From Stenotrophomonas maltophilia (GTDB lineage: Bacteria > Pseudomonadota > Gammaproteobacteria > Xanthomonadales > Xanthomonadaceae), in NCBI GenBank assembly GCA_002386405.1, contig DGIP01000338.1, forward strand, positions 13,761 through 77,760: 64,000 nucleotides of DNA. Reading direction: 5' to 3'. A program made the translations under genes and the position numbers. Below are positions 19,677 to 29,452 of the stretch, piece by piece. Each line of letters starts with the position of its first letter. Within the stretch, counting starts at the first letter, position 1. Below the pieces are notes generated by a model. That model made no database searches, was not told where the DNA came from, and saw only the letters and a program-made list of their open reading frames with translations.

Positions 19677-20201
19677 TCAGGCCGCAGGAACCGCAGCGCC
19701 CTGCCGCACGAACAGCTTGCGGGTCACCAGCAGGTGCACTACGAAGGCCAGGATCGCCAGCATGCCCAGCGCCACGATCACCCGGCCCAGCACCGACCCC
19801 AGCCCCTTCTGGCCTTCAAGGCGATCAAGCCGATCAAACTGCGCGGGGTTGCTGCGTGCGTAAGCCACGTCGACCTGCGGCGCTTCGCCCAGGTACGGCG
19901 TTGCGTTGTCTTCGGAGGTGGAAAAGTGGCCGGTATATTCAACGCCATCGACGCTGAAGTCGTAGCGGAAGTGGTACTGGTAGGACACCCGCCCCTTGCG
20001 GCGTTTTTCCTCGATGTGGTCGACCTGTACCGGTGCCTGCACGGTCACCGCATCCTTGAGGATGGCTTCGGCCTGGCGATGCCCGCTCAGGGCCGACCAG
20101 GCAAAGAACACCGCAAGCGCGGCGTAGCCGATGCAGCACAGCCAGCGGGACACGCGGGACAGGCGGGCGTGGGAGGTGTCTGAAACTGGAATGCTGATCA
20201 T
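19677..20201 (-). CDS. DUF3592-type membrane protein
   Basis: A 174-residue protein with a helix near the start (about 18-38, WLCCIGYAALAVFFAWSAL), a soluble beta-rich middle with the DUF3592-like pattern VSYQYHFRYDFSVDGVEYTGHF and VAYARSNPAQ, and a C-terminal helix (about 140-160). The chosen start is ATG 20201; ATG 20234 (MTQTTT) is an alternative. It lies directly upstream of the HTH-ATPase operon on the same strand, but that operon has its own promoter. Function unknown. Confidence 0.7.
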   Translation of the reverse strand: MISIPVSDTSHARLSRVSRWLCCIGYAALAVFFAWSALSGHRQAEAILKDAVTVQAPVQVDHIEEKRRKGRVSYQYHFRYDFSVDGVEYTGHFSTSEDNATPYLGEAPQVDVAYARSNPAQFDRLDRLEGQKGLGSVLGRVIVALGMLAILAFVVHLLVTRKLFVRQGAAVPAA

Positions 20202-20385
20202 CTGGTTTTCCCCGTAAGTGGTCGTTTGCGTCATCAGCCAGGTCGCCGTGACTTCGGGATCCAGTGTGGGTGGCTGCGCCTCGTTGCTGAACGGGCAGCC
20301 TGTCAAGTCGGGGCCTGCGGCACCTGACAATCCGTCAACCGGGCGTTCCGGGGCGCATCCAGGAACGCCATACTGCAATGCGTCA

Positions 20386-20399
20386 TGTAACCGGTTACA
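20386..20399. promoter_or_regulatory. Perfect palindrome, LacI-family operator type
   Basis: TGTAACCGGTTACA is an exact 14-base palindrome with the central CG typical of LacI/GalR-family operators. It lies about 58 bases upstream of the glycosidase ATG, where it could block its promoter. No LacI-type gene is in the window. The rest of 20202-20456 shows no gene. Confidence 0.6.
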
Positions 20400-20456
20400 A
20401 CCACTGCTAGGGTTGGCCGGCCTCACTGGCGAGGCCGTAGCAGGAGGGTTGTTTTG

Positions 20457-23400
20457 ATGGGGGTGTATGTACGTCGGCGCATGGTGCTGCTTCCCGTGCT
20501 TGGCCTCGCGTTTGCTTCAGCCTGTTTCGCCCAGGACGTGCCTGACCGCAGCCAATGGCGCGCCGGCAGCTCCTCCCAGCAGGTGCCCGCCATGGCGGTG
20601 AGTCACCTCATCGACGGCGATCCAAAGACCGTCACCGGTGGCGCCTTCAGCCCCGGCCACTGGTTCCAGATCGATCTGGGCAAGCCCAGCACCCTGAGCG
20701 GCGCACGCCTGACCTGGGATGTGTCCAATCCGGAGGGCTACAGCCTGCAGACCTCGCTGGACGGCAGGCAGTGGCAGACCGCTTACACCATGCGCGATTC
20801 GCTGGGCGGTATCGAGACGCTCTACTTCGCGCCGCGCCAGGCCCGCTACCTGCGCCTGGCCAGTCCGGAGCGCACCTCGGACTGGGGCGTGTCGATCTTC
20901 GAACTCGAACCACTGGACCGGCGCGCAACGGCCCGCATTTCCGGGCTGGATGCCACACAAGCGGCGACGCTGTGGCAAGGCGGCAGCGCGGTGGCCATTC
21001 CTGCGGACAAGGACAGCAGCCATGTGTTGACCATCGCCCTGCCAAAGGCCCTCTCTACCACCGGCTTGGCAGTGGACTGGGCGGGCGCGCACGGCAGCGC
21101 ACGGCTGCAGGTACAGGATGCACAGGGGCGCTGGACCGACCTGGCGCATGACCCACAGGCCGGCAGCCGGCAGCAGAGCTGGCTGGCCGGTACCGCGCCG
21201 GTCAACGCACATGCGCTGCGTCTGCTGGTGGAGGGCGAGGCACCGAAGATCGCGCGGCTGCGCCTGCTCGGGCCGGCCGCGGTGATGACGCCGATGAAGC
21301 GCTACCAGACCGCCGCCAGTGGCGCGCAGCGCGCCCTGTTCCCGGCCTCCCTGCACATGCAGCAGACCTACTGGACGGCCGTGGGCGTGCACGGTGGCCT
21401 GCAGAAATCGATCTTCGACGAGTTCGGCAACATCGAGGCGTTCAAGGGCGCACCGCTGGTACAGCCGATCTGGCGCAATGCCGATGGCAGCGCGGCCGGC
21501 TCCGCCGACCAACCGGTGCAGCATGCGCTGCGCGACGGTTGGAAGCCGATGCCGTCGGTCACGTGGCAGCCGCAGCCTGGCCTGGAACTGAAGAGCGAGG
21601 CATTTGCGGTGGAACTCGGCGGCCAGCCGGTCACGCTGGTGCGGCACCGTCTGCACAACGTTGGCACGACCCCCATCGCCGGCACTCTGTCGCTGGTCAC
21701 GCGCCCGATGCAGATGAATCCGCCGTGGCAGAACGGCGGCCTCTCGCCGATCCGTTCGGTGGCCATCCATGGCACCACGGTGCGGGTCAACGGGCGCTCA
21801 CTGCTGCATTCGCTGACGCCGGTGGATGCATCGGGCGTGGCGCCGTTCGGCCCCGATGGCCGTACCGAGATCACCACCGCGGTGGCGCAGGGCGAACTGC
21901 CCAATGCGCAACAGGCCGATGATCCGGATGGCCTGGCAGCGGCCGCCCTCGCCTACCGCATCGAGCTCGCCCCGGGTGCCACCCAGTCGGTTGTGGTCGC
22001 GTTCCCGCTGGGTATCGCGGCTGCCGACAGTGACGGCGCGCTTCCGGAGCCGCCAGCGATAGCCTTCGGCACGAAAACGCAGGATCCGGATGCGATCTTC
22101 GACGCCCTCGCTACCCGCGTTTCCAACGACTGGCAGGCGCGCCTGGGCCAGGTCGGCCTGCGCCTGCCCGACCCCTCCCTGGTGGACATGCTGCGCGCCC
22201 AGGCGGCCTACATGCTGATCAACCAGACTGGCCCGGCGATGCAACCCGGCCCACGCAACTACAACCGCTCCTTCATCCGCGACGGCATGGCCACCTCGGC
22301 GGTGCTGCTGCGCATGGGCGAATCGCGCATCGCGCGCGACTACCTGGCCTGGTACACCGGGCACGGCGTGCACGCCAACGGCCTGGTGTCGCCGATCCTC
22401 AACAACGACGGCAGCGTCAACACCGGGTTCGGCTCGGATATCGAGTACGACAGCCAGGGCCAGTATGTTGCGCTGGTGGCCGATGTCGCGCGGCTGGATG
22501 GCGGCCCGGAATCGGTACGCGCCTACCTGCCGAAGGTGAAGGCCGCGCTGCGTTTCCTGCAGGAGCTTCGCGAGCGCACGCTGGTGCCCGGTTACATGGC
22601 CAGCCAGCCCGCGCCGGAGCGGTTCGCCGGCATCCTGGCACCGTCGATCAGCCACGAAGGCTACCCCTCGCCGACCCACAGTTACTGGGACGACTACTGG
22701 GGCCTGAAGGGCTGGCACGACGGCGCGTGGCTGGCCGAATCGCTGGGTGATCACGAAACCGCCGCGTGGGCGCGCGAACAGTACCGCCTGCTGCACGATG
22801 CGCTGGCCGCTTCGATCCGCGCCACCATGGCGTGGAAGGGCATCGACTTCATTCCCTCCTCCGCCGACCTGGGCGATGGCGACCCCACCGGCGTGTCGAT
22901 CGCGCTGGACCCCACCGGCGCGCAGGACGTACTGCCCGAGCAGGCCCTGCGCACCACCTTCGCGCGCTACCTGGATGACGTGCGCAAGCGCAACCAGCCG
23001 GACGCGCTGTACGCCTACACGCCGTATGAAATCCGCAACGTGCTCAGCTACGTGCACCTGGACCAGCCCGAAGCCGCCGATGAGCTGCTGCAGGGCCTCC
23101 TGCGCGACCGCCGCCCGCTGGAGTGGCAGGTGCTGGCCGAAGTGGTGCACTCGCGGCTGCGCTTCCCGCGCTACCTGGGCGACATGCCACATACGTGGAT
23201 CGGCGCCGAGTATGGGCGCACGTTGTTCGGCATGTTGATGCGCGAGGACGATGATGCGCTGTCGCTGCTGCCGGGTACGCCGCCGTCGTGGCTGGTGGGC
23301 GACGGGTTGGCGGTGGAGCGGCTGCCCACCGCGTTCGGCACGCTGCAGATGGACGCCGTGCAGCGTGGCAATACGCTGAAGGTGACGTTGGGCAAGGGGC

Positions 23401-23546
23401 TGCGGAAAGACGCTGCGGTAAGGGTGTGGTGGCCTTCGCGCACCCGGCCCAACCACGTGCGTGTGGATGGGCGGGTTGTGCAGGACTTTGATGGGAAGAG
23501 CGTGTTGATCAGCAAGCCGTTCCGGACGCTTGAAGCGGTGTGGTGA
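20457..23546 (+). CDS. Secreted discoidin-domain glycoside hydrolase
   Basis: A 1029-residue protein with a signal peptide ending near ACFA-QD (about residue 25). Two N-terminal F5/8-type (discoidin, CBM32-like) domains follow: one at about 30-155 with SHLIDGDPKTVTGG and FQIDLGKPSTLSGARL, and a second, weaker one to about 280. The remainder (about 580-950) is an alpha-helical toroid with acidic clusters such as YNRSFIRDGMATS and HSYWDDYWGLKGWHDGAWLAE, as in GH15/GH63/debranching-like enzymes. AGGAGGG precedes ATG 20457. A LacI-type palindrome upstream suggests sugar-controlled expression. The exact glycan is not predictable. Confidence 0.78.
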   Translation: MGVYVRRRMVLLPVLGLAFASACFAQDVPDRSQWRAGSSSQQVPAMAVSHLIDGDPKTVTGGAFSPGHWFQIDLGKPSTLSGARLTWDVSNPEGYSLQTSLDGRQWQTAYTMRDSLGGIETLYFAPRQARYLRLASPERTSDWGVSIFELEPLDRRATARISGLDATQAATLWQGGSAVAIPADKDSSHVLTIALPKALSTTGLAVDWAGAHGSARLQVQDAQGRWTDLAHDPQAGSRQQSWLAGTAPVNAHALRLLVEGEAPKIARLRLLGPAAVMTPMKRYQTAASGAQRALFPASLHMQQTYWTAVGVHGGLQKSIFDEFGNIEAFKGAPLVQPIWRNADGSAAGSADQPVQHALRDGWKPMPSVTWQPQPGLELKSEAFAVELGGQPVTLVRHRLHNVGTTPIAGTLSLVTRPMQMNPPWQNGGLSPIRSVAIHGTTVRVNGRSLLHSLTPVDASGVAPFGPDGRTEITTAVAQGELPNAQQADDPDGLAAAALAYRIELAPGATQSVVVAFPLGIAAADSDGALPEPPAIAFGTKTQDPDAIFDALATRVSNDWQARLGQVGLRLPDPSLVDMLRAQAAYMLINQTGPAMQPGPRNYNRSFIRDGMATSAVLLRMGESRIARDYLAWYTGHGVHANGLVSPILNNDGSVNTGFGSDIEYDSQGQYVALVADVARLDGGPESVRAYLPKVKAALRFLQELRERTLVPGYMASQPAPERFAGILAPSISHEGYPSPTHSYWDDYWGLKGWHDGAWLAESLGDHETAAWAREQYRLLHDALAASIRATMAWKGIDFIPSSADLGDGDPTGVSIALDPTGAQDVLPEQALRTTFARYLDDVRKRNQPDALYAYTPYEIRNVLSYVHLDQPEAADELLQGLLRDRRPLEWQVLAEVVHSRLRFPRYLGDMPHTWIGAEYGRTLFGMLMREDDDALSLLPGTPPSWLVGDGLAVERLPTAFGTLQMDAVQRGNTLKVTLGKGLRKDAAVRVWWPSRTRPNHVRVDGRVVQDFDGKSVLISKPFRTLEAVW

Positions 23547-23568
23547 TTGCGCTTGAACCGGTTGGTGC

Positions 23569-23591
23569 AGCCACGCAGGGCGTGGCTCTAC
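23569..23591 (-). repeat. SMAG-type REP element
   Basis: On the minus strand GTAG is followed by AGCCACGC CCT GCGTGGCT, a GTAG-headed hairpin. It lies between the convergent glycosidase and binding-protein genes, 22 bases past the glycosidase stop. The same core recurs at 44034-44102. Confidence 0.8.
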
Positions 23592-23600
23592 GCGGGTGCG

Positions 23601-24569
23601 TCACAAGGTGCGTAAACCCGGCGGATTGGTTTCCGAGCGCGCTACCGCTTCTTCGCCTACGTTCCAGCGCTTCAGCGCCTGGGCGTAGGTGCCGGAGTCG
23701 ATCTGCGTGTTGAGGGCCTGGGTGATGGCGGTGGCCAGGCCACTGCCCTTGCGCGTGGTCACCGAGATGGCCGCCGCGTCCGGCCAACCGCCGGGAAACA
23801 GGCCGATGCGCCGCACCTTGCCATCGCGCGCGGAGTACGCGCCGGTGGCATTGGGTTCGAACGACACATCCGCGCGCCCGGTGATCACCGCCAACCGGCC
23901 CACCACGGCGTCGTCGAAGTACTGGTACTCCACCGGCTTCAGACCGGCGGCGATGTTCTGCCTGTCCCACTGGCGCAGGATCTGGTCCTGGTTGGTGCTG
24001 GCGCCCAGCACCACCTTCAACCCTGCCACGTCGGCGGGCCGCTCGATCTTCTGCAGCGGTCCATCGGTGCGGGTATAGATGCCCAGCAGGTCGAAACGGT
24101 AGCTCGAGAAATCGAACTTTTTCTTGCGCTCTTCGGTGACCGTCACGTTGGACAGCACCGCGTCGTACTTGCCCGACTCCAGCCCCAGCGGCCAATCCGC
24201 CCAGGCGACCGGTACCAGGACCAGCTTCAACCCCAATCCATCGGCGATGAGCTTGGCGATGTCCGGCTCGACCCCGATGATCTGCCTGCTGTCGGCACCA
24301 TAGTCTGCGAGCGGCAGCTGCCCGGGATGGGTGGCCACGGTGAGCGTGCCCGGGGTGACGAATGCGTAGCCGGCCGGAATCAGCGCCTGTGCCTTGGGAT
24401 CGGGCGTACCGACCAGTGCGGCCAGATCGGCCTGTCGCGATGCAGCCGCTGCGGTGGGTTCCGGAGCGGCGGTCACGCGCGAATAGACGATCGCGCCGAC
24501 ACCGGCAATCAATGCAGTGGCGATGACGACGGTGCTGACGGGAAGACGGCGGGTTCGCGTGCTGCTCAT
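23601..24569 (-). CDS. Amino-acid ABC transporter substrate-binding protein
   Basis: A 322-residue periplasmic binding protein of the polar-amino-acid type (SBP family 3). After an N-terminal hydrophobic export segment (about 12-30) comes the mature fold with PDIAKLIADGLGLKLVLVPVAWADWPLGLESGKYDAVLSNVTVTEERKKK-like pattern: ligand carboxylate and Asp sites are in place. ATG 24569 has AGGA at a good distance. It is the last gene of the organosulfur cluster, 22 bases after the permease-ATPase gene. By context it may bind cysteine S-conjugates, as Bacillus YxeM does. Confidence 0.87.
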   Translation of the reverse strand: MSSTRTRRLPVSTVVIATALIAGVGAIVYSRVTAAPEPTAAAASRQADLAALVGTPDPKAQALIPAGYAFVTPGTLTVATHPGQLPLADYGADSRQIIGVEPDIAKLIADGLGLKLVLVPVAWADWPLGLESGKYDAVLSNVTVTEERKKKFDFSSYRFDLLGIYTRTDGPLQKIERPADVAGLKVVLGASTNQDQILRQWDRQNIAAGLKPVEYQYFDDAVVGRLAVITGRADVSFEPNATGAYSARDGKVRRIGLFPGGWPDAAAISVTTRKGSGLATAITQALNTQIDSGTYAQALKRWNVGEEAVARSETNPPGLRTL

Positions 24570-24591
24570 GGGGATTCCTGGAAGTTGACGG

Positions 24592-26331
24592 TCATAGCGT
24601 CTTGGCAAGGAACTCGGCGGTACGTTGCTGGCGCGGCCGGTCGAACACCTGCTCCGGCGGTCCCTGCTCGATCACCCGTCCCTGGTCCATCATCACCACG
24701 TGGTCGGCTACCCGCCGCGCGAAGCCCAGCTCATGGGTGACGATGACCAGCGTGGTGCCCGACTGCGACAGTTCTTCGATCACCCCGAGCACTTCGGCGA
24801 CCAGCTCCGGGTCCAGCGCCGAGGTCGGCTCGTCGAACAACAGCACCTTCGGCTGCAGCGCCAGCGCACGGGCAATGGCCACGCGCTGCTGCTGCCCGCC
24901 GGAGAGCTCGCGCGGATAGGCGTTCGCCTTCTCCGTCAGCCCCACCCGATCCAGCAGGTCATGGGCCTGCTGTTCGGCCTGCGCACGCGGGATGCCACGC
25001 ACCGCAATGGGCGCTTCGATGATGTTCTCCAGCACGGTCAGGTGCGGGAACAGGTTGAACGCCTGGAACACCATGCCCACCTCCGCGCGACGGCGGCGGA
25101 TTTCGGCTTCGGGCAGCTCGTACAGCGTGTCCCCATCACGGCGGTAGCCCACCAGTTGCCCGCCGACGGTGATGACGCCGCCGTCAGCGCGCTCCAGGTG
25201 GTTGATCAGCCGCAGCAGGGTGGACTTGCCGGCACCCGACGGCCCCACCAGCACGGTGACGCTGCCCGCCTTCAGTTCCAGCCGCACGTCGTCCAGCACC
25301 GTGGTCTCAGCAAAGTGTTTGCTCACGCCTTGCACCGACACGGCCGCGCCCTGCCCGGCCGCCACCGGGACGGAATGCTCCCGCCGCGTGGCGACACCCG
25401 GCGTGGCCGCTGGCGTGCTGCGCGGTCGTGACACCACCCGCGAAACGCTGCGCTCACGCTGCAGTTGTCCGCGCGCGAAGCGCCGCTCGATGCGGTGCTG
25501 GGCCAGCGACAGCGCGGTCAGTATCACCAGGTACCAGATCGTGGCCACCATCAGCAGCGGCACCACTTCCAGGTTGCGCCGGTAGATCACCTGCACGGTG
25601 TAGAACAGCTCGGGAAGGGCCAGCACATAGACCACCGAGGTGCTCTTGGCCAAGCCGATCACATCGTTGAACGCCGCCGGCAGGATCGAGCGCATTGCCT
25701 GCGGCAGGATGATGCGGCGGATCTGGCGCGCGCGGGGCAGCCCCAGTGCGGCGGCCGCCTCGTACTGGCCGTGATCCACCGACAGGATGCCGCCGCGGAT
25801 GACCTCGGCGGAAAACGCGGCCTGGTTGAGGGTCAAGCCGAGCACCGCGGCGGTGAACACCCCGATCAACTGCGTGGTGGGATAGGAGAACAAGGTGATC
25901 GCGGTAAACGGCACCTCCAGCGCGATGGTGCTGTACAGGTACCCCAGGTTGTTGAGCAGCAACAGCAGCACCAGCAACGGAATCGAGCGGAACAGCCACA
26001 CATAGCCCCACGACACCGCCGCCAGCAGCGGCGAACCGGAGACCCTGGCCAGCGCCAGCAGGGTGCCCAGCGCGAAGCCGAATGCGGTACCCAGCGCCGT
26101 CAACCACAGCGTGCGCGCCAGGCCTTCCAACACCGGCCGTGCAAAGAACCATTCCGCGAACGTGCCCCAGCCCCAGCGCGGGTTGCCCAGCACCGACTGC
26201 ACCGCAAGCAGGATCAGCGACAGCGCCAGCAGCGTGCCGAACAGCTGCAGCGGGTGCCGCGCGGGCACGATGCGCAATGCCGACGGGGTCGCCGTTGCCA
26301 CCCCGCCCAACGCAGACGAAGGAGTGCTCAT
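24592..26331 (-). CDS. Fused ABC permease and ATPase, amino-acid type
   Basis: A 579-residue single protein combining two ABC subunits. Residues 1-280 are a HisM-type permease with five or so helices and the EAA loop EAAAALGLPRARQIRRIILPQAMR; residues 330-579 are a HisP-type ATPase with Walker A GPSGAGKST, signature LSGGQQQRVAIARAL and Walker B VLLFDEPTSALD. A Pro/Arg-rich linker joins them. Such fusions are less common than separate genes. It partners with the binding protein at 23601, and its start overlaps the acetyltransferase stop. Confidence 0.92.
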   Translation of the reverse strand: MSTPSSALGGVATATPSALRIVPARHPLQLFGTLLALSLILLAVQSVLGNPRWGWGTFAEWFFARPVLEGLARTLWLTALGTAFGFALGTLLALARVSGSPLLAAVSWGYVWLFRSIPLLVLLLLLNNLGYLYSTIALEVPFTAITLFSYPTTQLIGVFTAAVLGLTLNQAAFSAEVIRGGILSVDHGQYEAAAALGLPRARQIRRIILPQAMRSILPAAFNDVIGLAKSTSVVYVLALPELFYTVQVIYRRNLEVVPLLMVATIWYLVILTALSLAQHRIERRFARGQLQRERSVSRVVSRPRSTPAATPGVATRREHSVPVAAGQGAAVSVQGVSKHFAETTVLDDVRLELKAGSVTVLVGPSGAGKSTLLRLINHLERADGGVITVGGQLVGYRRDGDTLYELPEAEIRRRRAEVGMVFQAFNLFPHLTVLENIIEAPIAVRGIPRAQAEQQAHDLLDRVGLTEKANAYPRELSGGQQQRVAIARALALQPKVLLFDEPTSALDPELVAEVLGVIEELSQSGTTLVIVTHELGFARRVADHVVMMDQGRVIEQGPPEQVFDRPRQQRTAEFLAKTL

Positions 26332-26873
26332 GCGTGTGCCCCAAGCTCGAGCGCCTGCGCAACGGCGGCAACCGGCTGCGCCTTGCCCAGATGCTTCTCG
26401 AAGGGAAGATGCGCCACCGTCTCCGGGTCCGCCTGCAGGTCGAACAACGCGGTGTAGCCGTGGGTCAGGTACAGACCCACCGCTTCTGGCTGGCGGAAGC
26501 CGGTGGTCAGGAACACGCGCCGGTAGCCCTGTCGCAGTGCCTGGTCCTCCAGCTCCTGCAGCACCCGGCGCGCGATACCCTGGCGGCGCAGGCCGGGCAG
26601 CGTCCAGATCCGCTTGAACTCGGCGGTATCCGGGTCGCGGTGCGGCATGAACGCACCACCGGAGATGGCCTGGCCATCGCGGAGCAGCAGCACGAAGGCG
26701 CCCACCGGCGCGGCGAAGGCGTCGGCCGGATAGCGCTGCAGTTCCTCGCGGGCGGTGCCGCCGATCCGGCGCTGCACGTCGGCGTAGCGGTTCTCGTACT
26801 CGTGCTCCAGCCCGTCGAACAGCGGCTGCGCCAGCGGGTCGTTCACCGAGGTGTACAGGAAGCGCTCGCTCAT
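26328..26873 (-). CDS. GNAT-family N-acetyltransferase of the organosulfur cluster
   Basis: A 181-residue acetyltransferase with the acetyl-CoA loop LPGLRRQGIARRVLQELE and a C-terminal AVGLYLTHGYTALFDLQ strand. It overlaps both neighbours by four bases, so it is translationally coupled to the deacetylase upstream and the transporter downstream. By gene-set match it corresponds to YxeL/SnaA of Bacillus, which acetylates the amino group of S-substituted cysteines before oxidation. That role is inferred from context. Confidence 0.85.
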   Translation of the reverse strand: MSERFLYTSVNDPLAQPLFDGLEHEYENRYADVQRRIGGTAREELQRYPADAFAAPVGAFVLLLRDGQAISGGAFMPHRDPDTAEFKRIWTLPGLRRQGIARRVLQELEDQALRQGYRRVFLTTGFRQPEAVGLYLTHGYTALFDLQADPETVAHLPFEKHLGKAQPVAAVAQALELGAHA

Positions 26874-28081
26874 GTCGTGGACTCCACCAGGTAGTGTTCG
26901 GCCAGCCGCGCCCACAGGCTGGCCGCTGGCGCTATCGCCGCGTCGTTGAACACGTAGCGCGGGCTGTGCAGGGGCGCGCTGTCGCCGTTGCCGACGAACA
27001 CGAAGCTGCCCGGCCGTGCCTGCAGCAGGAATGCGAAGTCCTCGCTCGCGGTGCGCGGCGCGAAGTCCTCCACCACCTGCCCGCGCCCGAACGCGGCGTG
27101 TGCCACGTCGCGGACCAGCGCGGTCTGCTCGGGATGGTTGATGACGCTGGGGAAGCCACGCGGGAAGGAAATCTCCGCACGCGCACCAAACGCGGCAGCG
27201 GTCTGCTCGGCGATGTCGATCACCCGCCGGCGCAGCGTGTCGCGCACCTCGGGTAGGTAGGCGCGCACGGTAAGGGTCAGCTCCACCACGTCGGGAATAA
27301 CGTTGGCGGCCTTGCCGCCATGGATCGAGCCCACCGTCACCACGCCCATCTGGCGCGGATCCACGTTGCGCGACACGACGCTCTGCAGGGCGGTGACGAT
27401 GTGCGCGGCCGCCAGGATCGGATCCACCGCATGCTGCGGCTCGGCACCATGCCCGCCATTTCCCACCACCCGCAGCTGCGCCCAGTCCACCGACGCCATT
27501 GCCGGTCCATCCACGAAGCCGAAGTGCCCGGCCGGCACGCCGGGCCAGTTGTGCAGGCCGTAGATCGCATCCACCGGAAAGCGCTCGAACAGGCCGTCGT
27601 CGATCATCTTCGTGGCGCCGGAACCGGTCTCTTCCGCCGGCTGGAACACCAGCTGCAGGGTGCCTTCGAAGCGTCCGTGCCGTGCCAGGTAGTGGGCAGC
27701 CGACAGCAGGATGGCGGTGTGCCCGTCGTGGCCGCAGGCGTGCATCAAGCCGTCGCGCTGGCTGGCATAGGCCAGCCCGGAGTCTTCGTGGATGGGCAGC
27801 GCATCGATGTCCGCACGCAGGCCCAGGCGGCGCGTACCCTTCCCGCGCTGCAGCGTGCCGACCACGCCGGTGCCACCGAGTCCCGTGGTGACCTGGTAGC
27901 CCCACTGCTGCAACAGCTCGGCCACGCGTGAACTGGTGCGGTGTTCCTCGAAGGCCAGCTCCGGGTGCTGGTGCAGATCGTGGCGGATGGCGATGGCATC
28001 ATCGATGCGTGCCGCGATCTGCGGCAGGACGCCAACGGTCGTTGCGGAAAGATCCAACGGGGGCCGGTGCAGGACGGTCAT
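26870..28081 (-). CDS. M20-family amidohydrolase (probable N-deacetylase)
   Basis: A 403-residue metallohydrolase with the M20D motifs: ADIDALPI, HACGHDGHTAILL (two His ligands), FQPAEETGSG (catalytic Glu), GGHGAEPQH in the dimer domain, and the C-terminal TASEDFAFLL. GAGGAG precedes ATG 28081. The family cleaves N-acyl amino acids. In this cluster it most likely plays the YxeP/SndA role, removing the N-acetyl group after the monooxygenase step. Coupled to the downstream GNAT gene by ATGA. Confidence 0.9.
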   Translation of the reverse strand: MTVLHRPPLDLSATTVGVLPQIAARIDDAIAIRHDLHQHPELAFEEHRTSSRVAELLQQWGYQVTTGLGGTGVVGTLQRGKGTRRLGLRADIDALPIHEDSGLAYASQRDGLMHACGHDGHTAILLSAAHYLARHGRFEGTLQLVFQPAEETGSGATKMIDDGLFERFPVDAIYGLHNWPGVPAGHFGFVDGPAMASVDWAQLRVVGNGGHGAEPQHAVDPILAAAHIVTALQSVVSRNVDPRQMGVVTVGSIHGGKAANVIPDVVELTLTVRAYLPEVRDTLRRRVIDIAEQTAAAFGARAEISFPRGFPSVINHPEQTALVRDVAHAAFGRGQVVEDFAPRTASEDFAFLLQARPGSFVFVGNGDSAPLHSPRYVFNDAAIAPAASLWARLAEHYLVESTT

Positions 28082-28091
28082 TGCGCTCTCC

Positions 28092-29435
28092 TCAACCGGC
28101 CTTGCGCGCGGGCACGGCATCGGCCGCGTAGCGGCTGGCCTTGCGCGGCAGGCCCAGGTGATCGCGCAGCGTGGCGCCTTCCAGCGTGCCACGGTGGTAA
28201 CCGCGCGCAGCCAGGATCGGCAGCACCAGGCCGACGAAATCATCCAGGCCCTCGCGCTGCACGGAGAAGCCCAGAATGAAACCATCGCTGGCCCCGGCCT
28301 CGAACCAGCGGATCAGTTCATCGGCCACCTGCTCCGGCGTACCGATGAAGTTCGGCCGCGGGCTCACCACCTGCAGCGCCACCTGGCGCAGGGTGAGTCC
28401 CTGCTCGCGCGCATCCTGCTTGATCTTGTCGGTGGTGGAGCGGAATGAATTGCTGCCGATGTCGCCCAGCGCCGGGAACGGCGCATCCGGTGCGTACTGG
28501 GTGAAATCGTGGTGGTCGAAGAAGCGGCCCAGGTAGGCCAGCGCGTCATCCAGGGTGGCCAGTGCCGCAATGGCCTGGTATTTCGCTTCGGCTTCTTCCG
28601 CGGTGCGGCCCACGATGGGGCCGATGCCGGGGAATATCTTCACATCGGCCGCGCTGCGGCCATGCGCGATTGCCGCGTTCTTCACCTTCTGGGTGAACGC
28701 ACGCGTTTCCTCCAGCGACGGCGCATGGGTGAACACCGCATCGGCGTACTTGCCGGCCAGTGCGATGCCATCATCGGAGGCGCCGGCCTGGAAGATCACC
28801 GGCTGGCCCTGCGGCGAACGCTGGATGTTGAGCGGGCCTTCGACCTGGAAGAACTTTCCCTTGTGGTCGAGACGGCGGAACTTACCTGGATCGAAGAACG
28901 TGCCGCTGTCGCGGTCGCGCACGAAGGCATCGTCGTCCCACGAATCCCACAGGCCCTGCACCACCTCAAGGTACTCATCGGCGATCTGGTAGCGCAGCGC
29001 GTGCTCGGGGTGCGCGCGCCCATAGTTGCGGCCGGAGCCTTCCAGTGGCGAGGTCACCACGTTCCAACCGGCGCGCCCGCCGCTGATCAGGTCCAGCGAC
29101 GCGAACTGGCGCGCCACGGTGAACGGGTCGCTGTAGGAGGTGGACAGCGTGCCGGCCAGGCCGATCTTCGAGGTGGCCGTGGCCAGCGCCGACAGCAGCG
29201 TGATCGGCTCGAAGCGGTTGAGGAAGTGCGGAATGGATTTCTCGTTGATGTACAGCCCATCGGCCACGAAGCCAAAGGCGATGCCGTGGTTCTCGGCGGT
29301 GCGCGCCACGTCGATGTAGTACTCGAGATTGACGCTGGCATCGACCACGTTGGAGGGGTGCTTCCAGGCATGCATGTGGCTGCCGGGGCCCTGCAGCATG
29401 ATGCCGAAGGGAATGGGACGCGGGGTCCTGCTCAT
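28092..29435 (-). CDS. LLM-class flavin monooxygenase, NtaA/SnaA/DszA type
   Basis: A 447-residue FMNH2-dependent luciferase-like monooxygenase. Typical stretches are [70 protein letters not shown] and [15 protein letters not shown]. The length and these motifs place it with NtaA/DszA and with YxeK/YtnJ of Bacillus, which oxidise cysteine S-conjugates. Reduced flavin could come from the FMN reductase at 30982. It lies in the same run as the deacetylase, 10 bases apart. Confidence 0.9.
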   Translation of the reverse strand: MSRTPRPIPFGIMLQGPGSHMHAWKHPSNVVDASVNLEYYIDVARTAENHGIAFGFVADGLYINEKSIPHFLNRFEPITLLSALATATSKIGLAGTLSTSYSDPFTVARQFASLDLISGGRAGWNVVTSPLEGSGRNYGRAHPEHALRYQIADEYLEVVQGLWDSWDDDAFVRDRDSGTFFDPGKFRRLDHKGKFFQVEGPLNIQRSPQGQPVIFQAGASDDGIALAGKYADAVFTHAPSLEETRAFTQKVKNAAIAHGRSAADVKIFPGIGPIVGRTAEEAEAKYQAIAALATLDDALAYLGRFFDHHDFTQYAPDAPFPALGDIGSNSFRSTTDKIKQDAREQGLTLRQVALQVVSPRPNFIGTPEQVADELIRWFEAGASDGFILGFSVQREGLDDFVGLVLPILAARGYHRGTLEGATLRDHLGLPRKASRYAADAVPARKAG

Positions 29436-29452
29436 GGCGACGCTCCTGGGGG

